NCBI GenBank assembly: GCA_017860555.1
Contig: JAGDMJ010000151.1
Location: 1 to 7,541 of the forward strand
DNA from: Bacteroidota bacterium
GTDB taxonomy: Bacteria; Bacteroidota; Ignavibacteria; UBA10030; UBA6906
Direction: 5' to 3'
Length of the DNA stretch: 7,541 bases
The notes beneath the pieces are model-generated. The model worked only from the letters and a program-made list of their open reading frames with translations. It was not told the origin of the DNA and ran no database searches. Position 1 is the first letter of the stretch, and every line of letters begins with the position of its first letter. Of the stretch, positions 6,086-7,541 are shown piece by piece. The position numbers and the translations under genes were made by a program.

Positions 6086-6931
6086 ATGATCATTGATTGT
6101 CACACCCATTTGAACAATTACCACGACGAAAGTTCGGAGGCTCTCAGTACGTGCCTGGACAACCTTCAGCTGGAAATGCGCCGTAACCGGATTGATATCG
6201 CGATTGTCCTGACATCCTACAAAGTCAATCCTGGCAGGCCCTCCACCCGGGCGACGATTCACGCGACGCGTGGGCAGAAACATCTTCGCATCGTGGCCGG
6301 CATTTCGATCGCCACACTCTCCGCGGCCGTTCTCGAAGAACTGCGTGAGTATCTCCGAGAGGGCTCCATCCGGGGATTGAAACTCTATCCGGGGTACGAG
6401 CCCTATTTTCCGGGCGACCCCGCGCTTGAACCGGTGTACGCGCTCGCAGAGGAATTCCGGGTGCCGATCATGATTCACTCTGGCGACACCTTCACGCCGG
6501 CGGGGAAGCTTAAATACGCCCACCCGCTCCTTGTCGACGAAGTAGCCGTCGACCATCCGGGAGTGGATTTCATCATTTGCCATCTTGGAAACCCCTGGAT
6601 ACGTGATTGCATGGAGGTCGTTTACAAAAACCAAAACGTCTACACCGACATCTCGGGCCTGGTCCTCGGTGATTTCAGCGATCGGTTTGAATCGTTCATG
6701 CGGAAACAGCTCCAGGAAATGTTGGCGTACGGTGTCGAACCTGACAAAGTTCTCTTTGGCACCGATTGGCCGCTGGCGTCAATGGAATCCTACCTCGAGT
6801 TCATCCAGGAGCTGGGGATTCCGGAACGCGAGCGACGGAAAATTCTGTGGGAAAACGCGGCCAAGCTATTCGGGCTCTCCCCATCGGATTCCCTGTTTGC
6901 CACGCCATCTTCTCTGTCGAAGTTCAAATAG
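6086..6931 (+). CDS. Amidohydrolase-2 family metal-dependent hydrolase
   Basis: 281 residues, the usual length for this TIM-barrel family. Metal and catalytic ligands are in expected order: HxH at H6/H8 (DCHTH), K99 in GLKLYPGY, H131 in IMIHSGD, H166 in ICHLGNPW, and D227 in FGTDWP. The absence of a signal peptide means it is cytoplasmic. Relatives hydrolyse or decarboxylate varied small cyclic and aromatic compounds and use one divalent metal, so neither reaction nor substrate can be deduced here. The ATG at 6086 is the only start that keeps the N-terminal strand with the HxH motif. No clear Shine-Dalgarno precedes it, so coupling to the upstream gene is possible. It lies 16 bases before the permease gene. 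Confidence 0.9.
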   Translation: MIIDCHTHLNNYHDESSEALSTCLDNLQLEMRRNRIDIAIVLTSYKVNPGRPSTRATIHATRGQKHLRIVAGISIATLSAAVLEELREYLREGSIRGLKLYPGYEPYFPGDPALEPVYALAEEFRVPIMIHSGDTFTPAGKLKYAHPLLVDEVAVDHPGVDFIICHLGNPWIRDCMEVVYKNQNVYTDISGLVLGDFSDRFESFMRKQLQEMLAYGVEPDKVLFGTDWPLASMESYLEFIQELGIPERERRKILWENAAKLFGLSPSDSLFATPSSLSKFK

Positions 6932-6947
6932 CTGAATACTCTTCGGT

Positions 6948-7541
6948 TTGCCAAACCTCCTCTCCTCACGACGAGGGCGGCGGATCCTCTTCACGGCCCT
7001 CTACCTCAGCGAGGGAGCACCCATAGGATTCATCTGGTGGGCACTCCCGACGAAATTGCGCTTGGCCGGTATCGGCCTTGAAACGATCACCATGCTCACG
7101 TCCCTTCTCGTCCTGCCATGGATTTTCAAATTCCTTTGGTCCCCCCTCATCGATGCTGTCCAAACGTCCCGGTGGTCCCTTCGTTCCTGGATCCTTGCGA
7201 TGCAAATGCTCATGGGGTGTTCGCTCCTTCCTTTGTTGATTTGGGATATGTCGGCAGATCCTGCAAGACTCATTCCGTTCCTTCTGCTTTTGACCACCGC
7301 GGCCGCGACGCAGGATGCGGCGATCGATGCACTCGCCATCCGAACGGTGCCCCCAGGGGAACGCGGCTCGGTCAATGGCTGGATGCAACTGGGCATGCTG
7401 GTAGGGAGATCGGCACTCGGAGGAGGCGCGCTACTGTTGGACCAGCGGATCGGGCCGGCAGCAGTCGTTCTTCTCCTTGTTGCGGTCATCTGGTCGGGTT
7501 CAATCCTTGTCTTTCTTTCCGCGGAGTGCACCCATGCCAGT
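6948..7541 (+). CDS. AmpG-like MFS permease, N-terminal part (3' end outside window)
   Basis: The frame is open from after the TGA at 6933-6935 to the end of the window, giving 198 residues from a TTG at 6948. No ATG or GTG precedes the first membrane helix; the first in-frame ATG (7092-7094) would delete it, so TTG is the best start, although no Shine-Dalgarno is apparent. Recognisable features are LYLSEGAPIGF (18-28), a loop KFLWSPLID (61-69) nearly identical to the one in AmpG, and TQDAAIDALA followed by ERG (121-140), matching the SQD...DA...ERG region of AmpG-like carriers. About six helices of the expected twelve are present. AmpG imports anhydromuropeptides across the inner membrane, and its relatives carry other solutes, so substrate is open. 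The gene lies 16 bases after the amidohydrolase and is probably in the same operon. Confidence 0.8.
   Translation, partial: MPNLLSSRRGRRILFTALYLSEGAPIGFIWWALPTKLRLAGIGLETITMLTSLLVLPWIFKFLWSPLIDAVQTSRWSLRSWILAMQMLMGCSLLPLLIWDMSADPARLIPFLLLLTTAAATQDAAIDALAIRTVPPGERGSVNGWMQLGMLVGRSALGGGALLLDQRIGPAAVVLLLVAVIWSGSILVFLSAECTHAS

Noticed and set aside
5404..6093. Minus-strand open frame of 229 codons
   Set aside because: Antisense to the TM-helix protein; its His/Gln/Asp-rich composition is the usual complement of hydrophobic codons.
6062..6634. Minus-strand open frame of 190 codons
   Set aside because: Antisense to the amidohydrolase whose catalytic motifs are all present; no domain visible.
6966..7531. 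Two overlapping minus-strand frames (6966-7388 and 7001-7531)
   Set aside because: Shadow frames of the AmpG-like permease, which is read on the plus strand from a TTG start.

Overview
The window carries seven protein-coding genes, two of them cut by the window edges, plus regulatory and repeat-like DNA between them. Base composition is moderately GC-rich. The families present are a plant-type phosphofructokinase, a WbuX/PseA-type sugar amidotransferase, a secreted GxDLY-type SGNH hydrolase and a GNAT-nitrilase fusion. One promoter candidate looks like the Bacteroidota type, while three genes have good Shine-Dalgarno sequences. This fits a free-living bacterium of the Bacteroidota/Chlorobiota/Ignavibacteriota neighbourhood or a similar phylum, but the assignment is an inference and weak. 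No rRNA, tRNA, CRISPR array, transposase or phage gene was seen.

Layout. (1) Positions 2-928, plus strand: the C-terminal part of a plant-type 6-phosphofructokinase. It converges on (2) 977-2086, minus strand: an N-acetyl sugar amidotransferase (PP-loop, cysteine pairs). The 48 bases between them hold GC-rich inverted repeats. (3) 2240-3403, minus strand: a secreted SGNH/GDSL-type esterase. The 153-base gap before the amidotransferase contains overlapping hairpins that could pair in two ways. (4) 3404-3772: a 369-base divergent intergenic region with candidate promoters on both strands and a nested imperfect palindrome of about 96 bases. Its conceptual translation resembles dispersed extragenic repeats. 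(5) From 3773 to the right edge, a run of four plus-strand genes with gaps of 62, 46 and 16 bases: a GNAT-nitrilase fusion, a small TM-helix (MscS-relative) membrane protein, an amidohydrolase-2 metalloenzyme, and the N-terminal half of an AmpG-like MFS permease that starts on TTG and runs off the window.

Working together. The four rightmost genes are spaced like an operon and combine an acyltransfer/amide-type protein, a membrane protein, a hydrolase and a permease. No single pathway can be named from sequence alone. The most notable observation is that the nitrilase domain has glycine (codon GGC at 4901-4903) where the superfamily has its catalytic cysteine (TGC/TGT), although the catalytic Glu and Lys and the rest of the family signature are intact. 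It is either a natural pseudo-hydrolase or a one-base error. The other points worth a second look are the palindrome, a possibly leaderless SGNH gene, and an amidotransferase without its usual HisH/HisF-like partners in view.
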